From Rotaria sp. Silwood1 (taxonomy: Eukaryota; Rotifera; Eurotatoria; Philodinida; Philodinidae), in contig CAJNOP010000175.1 of NCBI GenBank assembly GCA_905250075.1, forward strand, positions 295,093 through 359,092: a stretch of 64,000 nt of DNA, read 5' to 3'. The notes beneath the pieces were generated by a model. The model had not been told where the DNA came from. It did not search any database and worked only from the letters and a program-made list of their open reading frames with translations. A program made the translations under genes and the position numbers. Of this stretch, positions 38,039-51,187 are shown in pieces. The stretch's first letter is position 1; each line of letters begins with the position of its first letter.

Positions 38039-40489
38039 TATTTATACACGAAATCTTCGAACAAATGAATATATATATCAAATTTTTTTAATAAAAAAGT
38101 ATCATGCATGCATGTTATATGTTCGAATGCATATTTTTTTTTCTTTTCTTTCGTAATGCATCCAATGGATGGAATAAATTAAGCAATAAGAACATTTTAT
38201 TTCTTATTGCCAATGCTCTATATTTATGATAAGATAACATGATAAGAAAGATTTGTTCGATAATACATTGATGATAAACATCAAAAACAAATATTCACAA
38301 CACCTTAATGGTTAACTGATGTAAAGTAGGATAAATATGAAAATGATGCTATAAAACAAATACAAGAAGTATACTCATTAAATTCAATGATGTAACAATA
38401 AAACAAAAAAAAACGAGCTATTCAAATAGATAGATAATCAACAATGAAAATATATCGCATTCTTTTATATATACATGAATGGAATAAAGTCAAATAACAA
38501 GTATACTGATAAAAAAATGATGAAAATATTTCATGTGCAATAATTAGTCGAAGTGCAAATGAATGAAATGTTGCTAAACAATGAATAACTAGTTAAATTA
38601 AATAATAATATTTTCTTTTTCCTTTTTTTTCATGTATGTATATTATTAAAACAATGATGAACATGAAAAGCAAATGTGGTTAATTCATCTAGTGTTAATT
38701 ATAATAACTATTCAATGAATGTTTCGATTGTCTTTAATAAACGACAATGTTAAATCATATTGAAAATTGACAAACTATCAAATCAATGATTTTTCATTTC
38801 AATAATTCAGTTGAGTCTCATATTTGCACACAAAAACACATGCTTTTACTATGATCGAACATAAAAGAGGAAAAAACAAAAGTAAAATCATATTCAATTT
38901 CAACAATTTTATCTCTATACAGTATTAGTTGCAATATTAATATACATGACCATTTTATTTTGATAAACTCTATGATTTTATTAATTTTAATCATATTAAT
39001 CCAAATAATTAGAAGATTCTAATAAATAATTGTGAGACGTGGTTCAACATCAAATCTATTCTAAAGTTTGAATAATTTATTCTTCTATTTGTATTAGACA
39101 AAATTAAGAAGCAGCAACACAAGAGAAGAAAGACTTTCATGTTTGACTATAATAGATTGCAAATAGTGAAATAAATGACCCCAAAACTGAAAGACGAAAT
39201 ACTTTCTAAAAAAAAAAGAAGTTGATGTGTGGAACTCACATGTTTTCTTTCTACACTTCGAGTTAGAACTTTTTTTCTTGTTTATCTTCTTATTAATTGC
39301 TCGTTGTTTTTCTTTTTCCTATTCCGATTTTCTTAATTTATTAGCATTATTATCCAAACTATTGATATGACTGATAAATAGGTATTGAGTGTTTTTTAAA
39401 GTTTTAACTTGATAAGTTCATGCCTTTTATATTGACTATATAACGACTGTAAGAAATCAATGCATGATCTGTGTGGGTACGTAGAATAGTTTAAGTTTTG
39501 TTGTTAATGCCGTTCATTCGCTTTTCCATTGCTGAGGAAGTTTGGAATAGGAATTCGACATTTCTTCTCTAAGACTGGTATGACAACATAATTAATTATA
39601 TTGAGTAAGTTGCTAAAATAATTTACGATTTCTTTTTATTCATTTCTAGTACTGCCTTTTATAAATAAATATATCGACTTCTGACGAAATAATCTGAAAA
39701 AACAAACAAAATGGTTATTAATGATTTTTGCATCATAGACCATGATTTGTCGTTGATTAGTGATTATTGAATCGAATGAACAGGCTGATAGATCGTTGTT
39801 TTCATGACATTGATCATCAAGAGTTATTATTTGATTGTGTAATCTTTTTCGAAGAGTTCATCCAACGTATCCTATATACAAAATATTGAAGATATATTTG
39901 GCTAGATACAATAGAACATTTCCCCTATTGTTAGACTACTTTGCTAATAGGTTGACTTTTTTTCTGCCGCGATCAATGTATAACTGTAAGCTAAGATAGT
40001 ACTTTTCTAAAAGTCTTATATCTTAGAAAGAGGTCATATTGATTTTTGTGTCTCAAACTATTTCCATAAAAATCGAGAATCAAATCAAATTCTTAAAATG
40101 AATAATTCAAAAAATCGATCTGTAATTTTATATCACACTTGAATCTAACGAAAAGAAGATGGTATGCCAAAGATAATTATTATGTTCATCTCCTTCAAAT
40201 AAATGCTAAACTCTGTGTACAGACATCAAATATCATTGATCTTCTCCTATGATTCATTTTAGATGTTACAAATTACATAGTTTTAGGATAGCAAAGAGCT
40301 GTTGATAACTTTGAATATGATTTCATCAAGTGCCAAATAGTAACTGCGCTATAGATATGAACAAGACCAGCCGTTTTTGCTCTCGATTCGAAAAAATTTG
40401 CCGGTCTCGATTCTTCAGTTAATAAAAGATTCCTAATATCAAAAAATGTCCGTTTCAATTATTTGAAACACGAATATTTTTTATTTCCT
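38039..40489. other. Intergenic, nothing recognised
   Basis: Very AT-rich. I see no exon-like segments, hairpins or tandem repeats beyond homopolymer runs. The minus-strand frame at 40273-40458 lies just beyond the GNAT stop and has no recognisable domain. Confidence 0.45.
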
Positions 40490-41291
40490 TTATTGTTCTT
40501 CTGTGCGAAAATTTTCATTAAAGTCATGTAATTTGCATTGTCTAGATACCAAAGATGGAATCGGATCGGTACCATCTCTGCCAAGTGCAGCAGTACATTT
40601 ACTAGTATCTGTAGAATTCACATAAGATGCTTTTATCCGGGTTTTTCTTTCGTATAGCACGCATATTACAGTGGTACAAGGAGAAAAACCTGACTCTATA
40701 GTGCTTGACTAATATTCTTCAATAGCTAATATTCAAGTGTTCTGACTCGATTTATTAACTTACTTCTGGATCATTCTCGATGATTGAATCATTTTGGATA
40801 AAGCCTTTCGATTTAAAACCAAATCGTTTATAAATATGTTTGGCTTTTAAATTATTTGTAAATAAATCAACAGTGATATTAGTTTTAATCATTTTTTGGA
40901 TATAATTATCGATATATGCAAATAAAATTATTCCAATGCCTTGTCCACGAAAATCACGATGAACATTGATTCCTCCAATCCAAATAGCTTCTGCTAATGA
41001 TAACTTCTTACCCATATCTCGATCATCTCGAACAATACTTCCAGTAGCAACTATTTGATTTGGTTTGTTGTGAAAAAAGAAAAAAAATGTATTCGTTATA
41101 TTGTTTTGATCCTTCATTGATAATTCATCGTTTTTTTCTATCCAATGCCAGAAATCAATACCATTCTCTTTGTCTATTATTTCCGACATTGATAGAATCC
41201 AATTCTTTGCAGAAATAAAACGTTCAGAATCGCTTTTCAAAGATCTAAACGTTACTACATCGAAATCATTGACCGTATATGAATAAGACAT
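40490..41291 (-). CDS. GNAT-family N-acetyltransferase (two exons)
   Basis: Exon 1 (40764-41291) and exon 2 (40490-40708) are separated by a clean 55 bp GTAAGT...ATTAG intron in phase 0, giving 248 aa. The GNAT core includes motif A, INVHRDFRGQGIGIILFAY, with the acetyl-CoA pyrophosphate loop R115-G-Q-G-I-G120. Motif B is LFTNNLKAKHIYKRFGF (143-159). A preceding strand, IVATGSIV, is also typical. The product should transfer acetyl from acetyl-CoA to an amine; the substrate is unknown. The second exon adds a 72-residue tail without a recognised domain (CTAALGRDGTDPIPSLVS). TTTTCAG sits directly before the start ATG, so a 5' UTR intron, trans-splice site or upstream exon is possible. The start is 250 bp from a GT-rich arm and 298 bp from a hAT-like MITE. 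Confidence 0.82.
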
Positions 41292-41541
41292 CTGAAAATA
41301 AATCTTGAATCAAAATATCTACTGTCGGAAGGGCATTTTTGTATGAATGTTTAAATGAATTCAGTCTTGCAGTATAGCAAAGATAAGAATCATCTCGAGT
41401 TATTGTCACTTTGATGTTTCTACCAAACAAAGAAATACAAACCCTTGGTTGTCCACGTGTGAAGTCAGATAAGATGAATTGACGTCCTATTTCTGTCGAC
41501 GGTATTTCGTATACTAAAATGTTGTTTAAAACCAGCTTCTC

Positions 41542-42230
41542 TGGGTATGGGTGTGGATGTGGGTGTTCTATTTCACGACACTACACTACTAGGGATGCAA
41601 CGGTGACGATCATTCACCGGTTAACCGTCGCCGTTTCACCAGTCCAAACTGGTTGTCACGAAAAGCAGCATTTTTTAAGAAAATAATGATTTGTTATAAA
41701 GGTTGACGAAAGTAAATCCGAATCGGAGAACCCGAATTTGAAGTCAAATTTTGAGAATTTTCAACTCAATTTTTAAGGTGAAGCGAAGGAGTTTTTATGA
41801 AAATAACGATTACTTATAAAGGTTGACGAAAGTGAACTGGAGACGGGGAATTCGAATCTGATATCAGTTTTTCAAAAATTTGAGTTTCATTTTTTCCATA
41901 TAAATTTTCTTTTAGAAAAAAGTAGTTTTTGTAAAGAAAAATGATTTTTTCGTGAAAAAAGTTTTTTAAGAAAATCATAACTTTCAGAAAGAGATCCTTT
42001 CGTGGAAAATTCAAACTCAAAATTTCAGAAAACTGATATCGTGTTCGGATTTCTCGATCCCGATTTACTTTCGTCAACTTTATAAAAAAATCATTATTTT
42101 CTTAAAAAATGCTATTTTCGTGACAATTGGTTTGAACCAATAATTGTACCTACGATTATCGCAATCGGATCAATAACCGTAGGTACGGTTATCGTCAATG
42201 TTGCATCCCTATACACTACACCCACATCCC
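41542..42230. repeat. GT-rich / CA-rich hairpin element 6, split by a MITE
   Basis: The G arm TGGGTATGGGTGTGGATG, then TGGGTGTT (41542-41568), pairs with a C arm (ACTACACCCACATCCC, 42215-42230). The two are now separated by the 622-bp element at 41590-42211. Removing that element and one target copy restores a spacer of about 40 bp, like the other hairpins, so the hairpin predates the insertion. Confidence 0.75.
41590..42211. mobile_element. hAT-like non-autonomous element (MITE), 622 bp
   Basis: The terminal inverted repeats begin TAGGGATGCAAC. They continue imperfectly for over 100 bp: the left arm CATTTTTTAAGAAAATAATG and GTTGACGAAAGTAAATC recurs inverted at the right end. Perfect 8-bp target duplications, TACACTAC, lie at 41582-41589 and 42212-42219. 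An 8-bp duplication and TAGGG-type ends are hallmarks of hAT elements. There is no transposase frame; the 87-codon minus frame inside is low-complexity. It is inserted in GT/CA hairpin element 6. Confidence 0.88.
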
Positions 42231-42807
42231 TATTTTGGTAATTACTGCTTAAATACGAAATTTCTTTCAGTCAATTTTCTTTTGTAAATAGTTCAGATTT
42301 TTCTATGGAAAATATAATCTAAGGGACATTGAAAAATATTTTATCAAGTTGTTTGAGATATATAGCAAAAGACGGATGATTAATGAAATAAAAATACAAA
42401 CATAATTTGATTAAGAACCATGGGGGGAAAAGGGAGCCTCCTAGAGTACGTACTCCACCTCTGCTCCAGTTGTACTCCAATTTTTTTTTGGAGTAGGATG
42501 AGTCTCGCTTTTTCCCCTTGACTTCGACACGGTATTTGAGTTATTGAAAACCGTAGCATCAGAAATCGCGTTTGACCACGATTTTATTCAAAGTTTTTCT
42601 TTTCGTGAGTAATTTGGTGTACTTCATATATTTTTTTCAATAGTGTTAAACTTTTATATACACGCATCATTAGAATCACATAATTATCAAACTAATATAC
42701 AAATTCATCTAATACAGTATTATAATTAGGCGTGAAAAAAAAGTTTTCTGAATGTCTTTACATAAGCAGTAACATGTTTCATATCATTAGATATGGAAGA
42801 AATAAAT

Positions 42808-44683
42808 CTAACTAATATGTAAATCAGAATGGCCAGTTTGACAAATTTTTTCTTCAGGAGTTATTTCATCTTTGGTACTCTGATTCGAATCAGCTTTTGA
42901 TCGTTCTAGAATAAGCAAAAGAAAACAATTCATATTCTAACGTATTGATATAACTTACTCGTATTGTTTGTTATCGATTGTTTTTCATCTTGCTCATCTC
43001 GTTTCTATGAAAAATTTATTTTAAACTATATTAAGAGAAATCAAATATTATATACTCACTCGTTGATAGCTTTCCGTATATGGTAATCTTGCACGTTGAT
43101 TTAAGTCTTTCACTTGAATGACAGATCTTACTATAGGTGGTGCATAACGAAAAGTAAATGCAATTAAGTATTCATTTTGAGCTTTTTTCACAAGAGTTTC
43201 AATAAGAAGAATAAAAACGTTGATAATAGTCTTATCTATGTTACTAGAATAAACCAATGAAATTTTGTTTTTAATTCTTCTTTTTCTTACGTTCGAGAAA
43301 ATGTGTCTAAATAACGAAGGTGATCGAAAAGTAATTTGACAAAATGTTCATTGATTTTTAAGCCTCTCAAAAGAGTCTACACATATTTGATAGCATTAGT
43401 TTTGTATCAGAACTTTGTATTCTTTTCGGATATGGATTCTACATTTTTGTCGTACTTTTGATTTAGAAATTATGAGCCAACCTTTCAGAAGTCCATAAAT
43501 CAAGTTTGGACAAACTTTAGTGTACCAAAAAAATTATAGAAAGTATAAATGAAAATTCTTTCAAATAGAACGAATGTAAGAGCACAGATTTCTCTATCAA
43601 AAATATTATGCTAATTATTCGTTTGCTGCCAGTCATTGGTCAACAAAGAGTATTTTGGTAAGGAATATCGTGTCAATATAGGCAACTCTTTTGACTTCTA
43701 GGGAAAAACAGATTGGTAAAGTTAACTCAGCGGTTTCTTGAATAATGATTCTAAAACTGTTGAACCTTTATTAGAAAAGAATACAAAATTTCGATTCTAA
43801 CTTAATGTTTTTGAAATTTCTACAGCTTCTTTAACAAATTGAAAAAAAAGGCATGAACATTTTTCACTCACTTACTTTTCAATCACTCGTTACACATAAT
43901 TGAACATCAAAAAAATCTTCTCTTTTTATACTTACCGAGTTAAAAAACGATAAAAGTTTGGCAAAGTTTGATCAATAGTAATTGAAATTCCCAACCGATT
44001 TTCAATGTCTATTATATTAGAATTCTAAAGTAAAAATAGAATCTTTTTTTCATCGAATATCGATTATTATAAATCTAATTAATACAAACATATGTGCCTA
44101 ACAAACGTTGACTTGTATAAAATCTTAACATAGAAAGAGAATTATACAGAGATCCGTAGACTATTATTTTGTTATTATCATACTAAATATATAAGTAAAA
44201 GAAATTCATGTATCAATGACACTTAGTATTTACATACATCCTCTTCCCATTGTTTAGGTTCCTCACATGGATAAGCAAAAAATCGATGATAAATTATCCA
44301 AGAAATGTCTTAATAGAAAAGTTCATTCACGATTAATAGAATTATTAAATAAAAAAAAAAAAAAAAACCTTGTAATCTTTGTTTGTCTTTTTCATGTTCT
44401 GTCTGAATAATAAGTTGAAGTCTTGAAGGATTATCATAATCAATTATTTCTTCCAATTCTTTGGGAACAAACTTTCCATTTGTTGATATTGAAATCGATG
44501 TATCTTTCGTTAACTAAATAATATTTTTATAGAATAAAAATATATTATCCTATGATTAATTTCAAAACTTACTTCTTGCCAATAAGTTGGTTGAGTGAGT
44601 GCTACACATGTTTCATGTGAACAATTACGAAGTGAAATCGTTAGTTTTTTACCATTGTTATCCCAATCGAAATGGTCACACAT
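42808..44683 (-). CDS. Orphan eight-exon gene, unknown function
   Basis: Exons in order are 44573-44683, 44369-44513, 44238-44308, 43936-44024, 43291-43365, 43060-43243, 42959-43004 and 42808-42905. All junctions have GT-AG and matching phase, giving 272 aa. The protein starts MCDHFDWDNNGKKLTISLR and includes PKELEEIIDYDNPSRLQLI, a Trp-rich segment ISWIIYHRFFAYPCEEPKQ, and GISITIDQTLPNFYRFLTR. A helical block follows (GLKINEHFVKLLFDHLRYL and INVFILLIETLVKKAQNEY). It ends in a hydrophilic, probably disordered tail (KRDEQDEKQSITNNT, STKDEITPEEK). There is no signal peptide and no recognised domain. The 145-bp exon 2 ends at an unusual donor followed by a long T run (GTTTTTTT). The acceptor of exon 5 (TTTTGAG) was chosen by phase and is the weakest join. 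Confidence 0.7.
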
Positions 44684-47646
44684 TTTTTTTTTAAATGAAA
44701 CAATTCTACTGTGTTGTCAATATTTATCTATTCATCATAGACGAAGAAATAAATTTTCTGCCTAATGAGAAAGATTATCGATAGAATGATGAAACACAAG
44801 ATCAATCTCGTCTTGTCACGATAGAGGATAGCATGTTAGTCGGAAAGTAATGAAATAGGCAGGACTGAATCTTATTTCTGCCTGATACGTCTGATGAAAT
44901 AACAAAACTTTGTCTGAAATGGAGATTTTAAATATATAATCACTTATGTGTATTGTTGCTCATTCCGTTCTCAAGACTTTCTTTGATTGGACAATGTTTT
45001 TTTCGGTTAAGAAAGAAATTAACATATATGTATGACGTTGATCTTTTTGTAGAAAAGATGTTCACGAAATGAAATGGAATTAAATATTTCTAGGCGAAAC
45101 ACGAGACAGTCACTAGAAAATTCTTGATGGCTCTTGACGAAGCAGTTTTTATTGTTCCATCAGTCTCTGATATGATCTATCAATGTAGATAACTTGCTTG
45201 TCTACCTATTTATCGATAAGATGACATTCAATAAGTGAATATTACTCTGAGTTGAATCCGTTTTGTTAAAGAAAGGTCGGCTATTTCGGTCGTTGATCAT
45301 AATTTTTCTCGATATTTTCACTTTTCTATCGTTTGTGATGTAATTTATTATAATCTAGTATAGTTTTCTAGAGTTCATTATTTGTATATCTAACACAACT
45401 TAATGTATATATCGTATCGAAGTTACATATATCCAAGTAAATATTATATAACTATAAATTGATTGATGATATTAACAATAAAATATATACTTATAGTTAA
45501 TTTTTCATTTGAAACAAAATAATCATTATTTTTTATGAAGAAAAATAGAAGAAATTATTTAAAAACATCTAACATTACTTTTTAGTTGATGTTGTATATG
45601 ATTATAGATCTATACTGATGGCACGAATGTCTGTAACTATTGAAAGAGGTTTTTCTAGAATACTATGCTCTGTTTCAAATAGTACTTTGATTTGATATTA
45701 ATAAGAAATATACTACATGTAAAGCGCTATGTTTCAATCTCATATAACCCATATCAATGAAGCTAATCTCACAGATGAACATATCAGACAAACATCATAA
45801 GAATGATAGTAATTAAAGCAGTAAGAGCACCTTGCAGCGTTGGAACATGATGAGCAAAATATTACAAGAATTTATTTTTTCAGATTTATTGTATATATTC
45901 AAACATTCAGGTCTATCTTTTCCAGTATATAACATATTTTGATTGAACTATAGGAAAGGTACTGTTCTGAATAGGTATCCTGCATCTGAAAGCTATTTTA
46001 TATCAAAATGGACATCGAGATTCCGAGGGAAAAATACAAAACGTTTTGAAATAAAATATCTTGTGAGAGGTGTTCTAATTAAATGATTATGTGCTGTTTA
46101 AATCAATGTATAGTATTTTAGAAAGCTCTTTCAATAGTAAAGAGATCTTAGTATCAAGAGAATCGATCCATAATTGTATACAATATCAACCAAAAAGTAA
46201 TGTTTGATTTTTATGAATAGTTTCTCTTATGTTTATTCGTAAATAATGATGGTTATTTTTTTTCAAATATAAAATTAACTCTAAGTTTATATTTTGTTTT
46301 TAATATCAACAAGTAATTGATAGTCATGTATAAATCAAAAAAGAGAAATATAAATTATAGTCTTATGTAAATATTTCAATGATTTATTTACAAGAAAAAG
46401 AAAAAGCATAAAGGATTCCAAGAGGAAACAGCGCACATTGAATAGAAAACTATTTTAAAATAAGTTACTTTACCTAAAAGTACTTCAATGAACTTGAAAC
46501 TAATTCTACATACTTTGAACTATTTTGTTACGTCGGCACACGCTTTTGACTTGAAACACCCTGTTCACCTCCAACGCAAATGATCCATTGCAGTAGCATA
46601 GCCAGGAGTACAGTCATTGGACGATTGCTCATAAATTCAAAAGTAATTCCACACGAATTTCTTTGAAATAATGCGAATTGACCAACTAAAATTTCGTCAT
46701 ATGAATTTCAATAATGCTCAAATTCCATTGTAATATAATAATATCATCTATTGTTAGAAATTTGATTGTCTAAATTTCGATCGAATTCGGATAATACTCA
46801 CAATAGCTGGAACTGTAATGTTTGATAGAAACAGAGATATCCTTGTTTCTAAACTAATATGACGCTAATAATAAATATTCACACACCAAATACCATTGCA
46901 ATTTGAACAATAACATTTCCGGCAATAAATGGATATTGTTATAATTTTCTTATGAGCTTGAGCAATAGTGGAAATTCGACAGTATTATCTCAACTTCATT
47001 GGAATTTTAAAATTTTTCGAAACTACAATGGAATTCGAAAATTGTCGAAATTTCCAATCAACCAATTTTCGATTCAGTATGTTTTCCATTAAATCGATGA
47101 TCAGAATGATAACAATTGAACCGTATTTTTTTTTGTTTTAATACTCGTGATTTTTACTTAAATTGACTGATGATGTTATTTGTACTTCTCTATGTGTTTT
47201 GATATAGTACAATCAAATATTTGTAATTTGAAGAGGCATTTCTCAAGGTGTAGGTGGGCTCCTCTATACATTCATATCTAACTTATAAAAAGATTTCAGA
47301 CATCTCGATTTGCGATTGTTGTTGTGAATATTGGTTTGAATCTACTTTTAAGAAAAACTCATGCAGATGCCTTAAATAATTTAGTAATGTCGATTATTTC
47401 TTTCGGATCCTCAAAATACACAGTATATGACAACATATATATTGTTTACCACGCCAATTAGATAGTCGAACTTGATACAGTGTGCTTTGAATAGAAATTT
47501 CTTTGAATGCAACTGTATCACATTTGATATTTCACTTGTTTCAGCTATGTTGAAGTAGTATTGTTTTTGTTTTACTATTTAATATCAACATTGACATCAA
47601 TATTAAAAGAGAATTCATGTAATTCTTTTTTCTTTTGAAGGAAATA
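44684..47646. other. Intergenic, no gene recognised
   Basis: AT-rich. At 46660-47070 there are repeated words such as CATTG(G/C)AATTT, AATTCGA and ATTGTTATAA, which may be a worn repeat with no definable ends. A short GGTGTAGGTGGGC run is at 47248-47260. Confidence 0.4.
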
Positions 47647-48858
47647 TTACACTGTAATTAATGAACGAAGATATTTTTCAAAAATGAATTTTTCGTTATT
47701 ATTCGTATTTCTTTCTCTCAAAATAGTTCGTACAGCTATAAACTTTAGTTCATCGACTAACTGAGACCATTTGTCATTTTGATATTGTTGAAATAATTTA
47801 ATGAAGATTTGTCTTTTTCTGTCTTGATCTGGTTTTCCTGATGATGGATATTCACGATCAAGATTATTGAAAAACTCTTTCTTATCACTTCTGTAAAACT
47901 TTGTAAATTCGTTGATTAAATTTGGAATAATTGATTTCTCGAGTTTTTTTTCAATTTGATCATATTCGGGAATATATTCTGGAAAATAATTTAAATATTC
48001 TTGTTTTTCACCTTGCAACCAAATAATTAAACAGAATTGTCCTTGTTTATGTTCATTTTCCATGCCAACTGTGCGATAATGAATTATTAAATACGAACGA
48101 CTTTTAATTTTAATACGATCATAGGTTTGCATATCACATGCTACAATACCTTCTCCTTCCGTGAAATGCATTTTATTTACATATTGTAAACACTCATTTA
48201 AGTCTAAAAACTGAAATGATCGTGGTTTTGGTACACCAATATCAATTTCAAGTTCTTTCAATGTCAACATATCACGAGTACCCAAATGATACAACATTGG
48301 TTTATCATATGGTATAACAATTTTATAATCTGGATGAACACGTTCAAAAAAATATGCATATCTTTTATTTAATTTCGAATAATCAAGGCCAGCTTCTGTT
48401 GCTGCTTCTTGCCATAATTGTTCATTTGTTTTACCACAACGAATATATTTTTGTCGAAATTGTTTAATATCAATTCGACTATTGCTACTGATATGCCATT
48501 CATTTTGAAAATAGTATACTTTAAAAAATGAACCATCTAACTTTTCGGTAAAAGATTTCCAATGACCAGTCATAGTAGGAGCGTATGATTCATTATAATT
48601 CCAAAATTTATAAAATGGTAAACAAACTAAACAATATGGAGGTTTCTTTTCATAGATTGCACCACGATTCTGTGTTAATATAAGTTTTTGTTCTTCTGTA
48701 CCATGTTTCCATAAATGACTGTCATGTACATATTTAGCACAAAACAATTTGTCAGTTTCATCAATTGCTAGATCAAATTTTGTTTGTAAAAGTTCGCGAG
48801 CTTCTAGCCATTCTAGATTAGTAATGATCTTTGGGAGTTGAATTGAATCAAGTGCCAT
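47647..48858 (-). CDS. T4 Rnl1-like RNA ligase
   Basis: One intronless frame of 403 aa carries the nucleotidyltransferase motifs of the T4 RNA ligase 1 family. These are RG at 65-66 upstream of motif I; motif I K106-L-D-G-S with the adenylated Lys; WHISSNSRID (121-130); motif IIIa FFERVHPDYKIVIPY (170-184), matching the FE..xP..RIV pattern of Rnl1; motif IV E236-G-I-V; and motif V RIKIKS (248-253). The enzyme would seal RNA 5'-phosphate and 3'-OH ends using ATP, perhaps in tRNA or damage repair. All catalytic motifs look intact. Absence of introns in a window of intron-rich genes, and a family best known from phages, fungi and protists, suggest horizontal acquisition (inference). TTTAG lies a few bases before the ATG and could be a splice or trans-splice acceptor. 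Confidence 0.88.
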   Translation of the reverse strand: MALDSIQLPKIITNLEWLEARELLQTKFDLAIDETDKLFCAKYVHDSHLWKHGTEEQKLILTQNRGAIYEKKPPYCLVCLPFYKFWNYNESYAPTMTGHWKSFTEKLDGSFFKVYYFQNEWHISSNSRIDIKQFRQKYIRCGKTNEQLWQEAATEAGLDYSKLNKRYAYFFERVHPDYKIVIPYDKPMLYHLGTRDMLTLKELEIDIGVPKPRSFQFLDLNECLQYVNKMHFTEGEGIVACDMQTYDRIKIKSRSYLIIHYRTVGMENEHKQGQFCLIIWLQGEKQEYLNYFPEYIPEYDQIEKKLEKSIIPNLINEFTKFYRSDKKEFFNNLDREYPSSGKPDQDRKRQIFIKLFQQYQNDKWSQLVDELKFIAVRTILRERNTNNNEKFIFEKYLRSLITV

Positions 48859-50885
48859 TGTAATCTAAACATATCAGAGACTCGTGAATCTGGTTTGAAG
48901 AAGTTCAAAGAATTCAGAAAAAATATGGACATCTTTATAGAGGCAATGAGAATCGTATAATGGGAGATTCTTTCACTCAACAAGTCGAATCTTTTTATTA
49001 AGATGCTTGCTTAGAGTTCTTGTTCACTTTAACCACAGTCTTGTTAATGTGATGAAAGAACAGAATAACATTTTCAAACATACATTCTTTATTTGCGGCT
49101 ACATTTTCGTGCTAAATCTATTCACCATCACATAATTTAATGTGCCTCTAGAATGCTGTTCATATTTTCTCTTACATTCTTGGACTTCTTTCAATATAGA
49201 ATATTTACGATATTTTATCGTTTTCTTATTATTTTAGTTTTGGTGATGCAATATTACGAAAATGACGCAGTGGTGATGCAATAATTGTAAACGACATGAT
49301 ACACAACAGTAGACCAGCATTGTGCAAATTGTTTATTCATCGATTGGTATGGATTACGTTCTATAAATAATACTAGAATGTCACATATTGACATTTTTCA
49401 CTAAAATAACAATTCCTGATCACCTTATAACAGTTTACATACATTACAGGACATCAGAAACATCATGTCTTTTTCATCAATCACTTTCTTTAAAAAATAT
49501 TTGGTTCAAATGGAAGTTTTCTATTCATTTGTTTAGGTTATATGTTTTCAAATGGAACTTTAGCTGTTCGAAAATCATATGTAAACATAAGCAATATGAA
49601 ACCAATCATGTAAATATGAGAGTCCAAACTGGTACCAACAATTATTTTTCACCGTAACTAAAATCAAAGAAATAGGTGTGGCTATTGTAAGAGTGAAGGA
49701 TTATTGACAATGGTAGAGAAATAAATTGAGCTTTTTGCTAGCAAAATTTTGTCATATCTTGAAATATATTTCCAATGGATATAGTATAAAAATTTTGCTT
49801 TGTCTTTAATCTAATCGTATCTGTAATATTTCTGCATTACTAATCTATTTTAACCAATCGCTTCAAAACTACAGAAAAAGAAACTGGTTGTAACAAAATC
49901 TTGAAAAGATTATCTTACTCAACGATGATAATAAAAGTTGAAGAATAATTACAACCTGTTTCTAACTAATAAGTAAGAAATTTTGTCAAATGTTTCTTTT
50001 TTTTGCCATCGATCATTTCTGATATTTACACCATCATTTACGATGTGAAAGAGAGTTTTCCAGCAAATCATTAAAATTTTACTATACACTTCTAAATGAA
50101 TGTTATACTCCACGAACATCGTTGAAAAAGCATCCAGCCACAAGTTTACATGGTCTGAAGTTATATTTCAAGCAGAAGTTAGAAATATATTTACTAAACT
50201 GAAAAAAAACATTATCTGAAAGAAAAAGAATCAATGAATAGTTGTAAACATTGAATTGTGTTTTTTTTCAATCCTCGGATTCTGTCGATCTAATTTTTGT
50301 ATTTTGAGTTCCTCAAACCAATATTTTTATGCAAAATATATGATGTGTAAAACAACGAGCTCTCACATGAAAAATAATCATTATCGTTCATGAATAACCA
50401 ATATTTGAAAAGTCTATCTTATTCACTTTAAATAGTTTTATATCGAAAAGAATAACTTCATTTCATGACCAAGTGTCATTTGAAAATTTAATATGTGATG
50501 ACCTAAACCATATACTATTCGAATGCTTACATATAGATCTCAACAGCTCATCTGATGAATAGGATGAGTATGAGGACAAAATAGAACCTAAGACTAATCA
50601 CTTATTTGTTAGATCGAATTGGATTGTATTATGATACGTTTTCAAAACATGACTCCGTTAACGTGCATGAATCTAATAGGTTTCGAAAAATTCGTCCTAG
50701 AAACCAGCTGATTCTGGCAAGACTTTAGATGAAATGATAGAAAAACTATACATCAGAATATCACAAGCTAATTAAGGCCGCTTTCAAAAACATTTATGGT
50801 AAAAGATTTTTGTTGTAATGTTTTTTTTATAATAAAAACTATTGATTAAATATTAAAAAACATTATCAATTACTTGTATTTTGGA
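48859..50885. other. Intergenic, nothing recognised
   Basis: AT-rich. No exon structure, hairpin or tandem repeat noted. The 89-codon plus frame at 49388-49657 has no domain that I recognise. Confidence 0.45.
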
Positions 50886-50980
50886 ATGTGGATTTGTGTG
50901 GATGCGTATGGGTATGTGAGCATAGTTATCAGTTTTGTTTTACCTATCGTTTACAAGCACACCCACATCTACTCCCATTC
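50886..50980. repeat. GT-rich / CA-rich hairpin element 7
   Basis: The G arm (50886-50920: AATGTGGATTTGTGTGGATG, then GTATGGGTATGTG) is followed by a spacer of about 35 bp and the C arm (50956-50980: AAGCACACCCACATC, then TACTCCCATTC). It lies 200 bp from the 3' end of the receptor-like gene. Confidence 0.65.
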
Positions 50981-51187
50981 AGGCTATGAAGAATTGAAAG
51001 AGTTTCGCTTTGCTCTTGTTTATTGTGAAATACATAGTGTACAGTTAGAATTGATTGTTATTGCACAATCATCATGTAAGATAAAAATTGGAAGCAAACT
51101 AAATTACTCAAATCTTATTATGATGAGAAAGATAAAGCAAAAGCAGTCGAATATAGAATACGATAAGAAATAATTATCTCTTAATTA

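Noticed and set aside
42410-42570. Possible SINE-like block with GGGGGG, ACTCCA and GGAGT runs
   Set aside because: Only a short ACTCCAA/TTGGAGT stem is present; no A/B box, tail or second copy was found.
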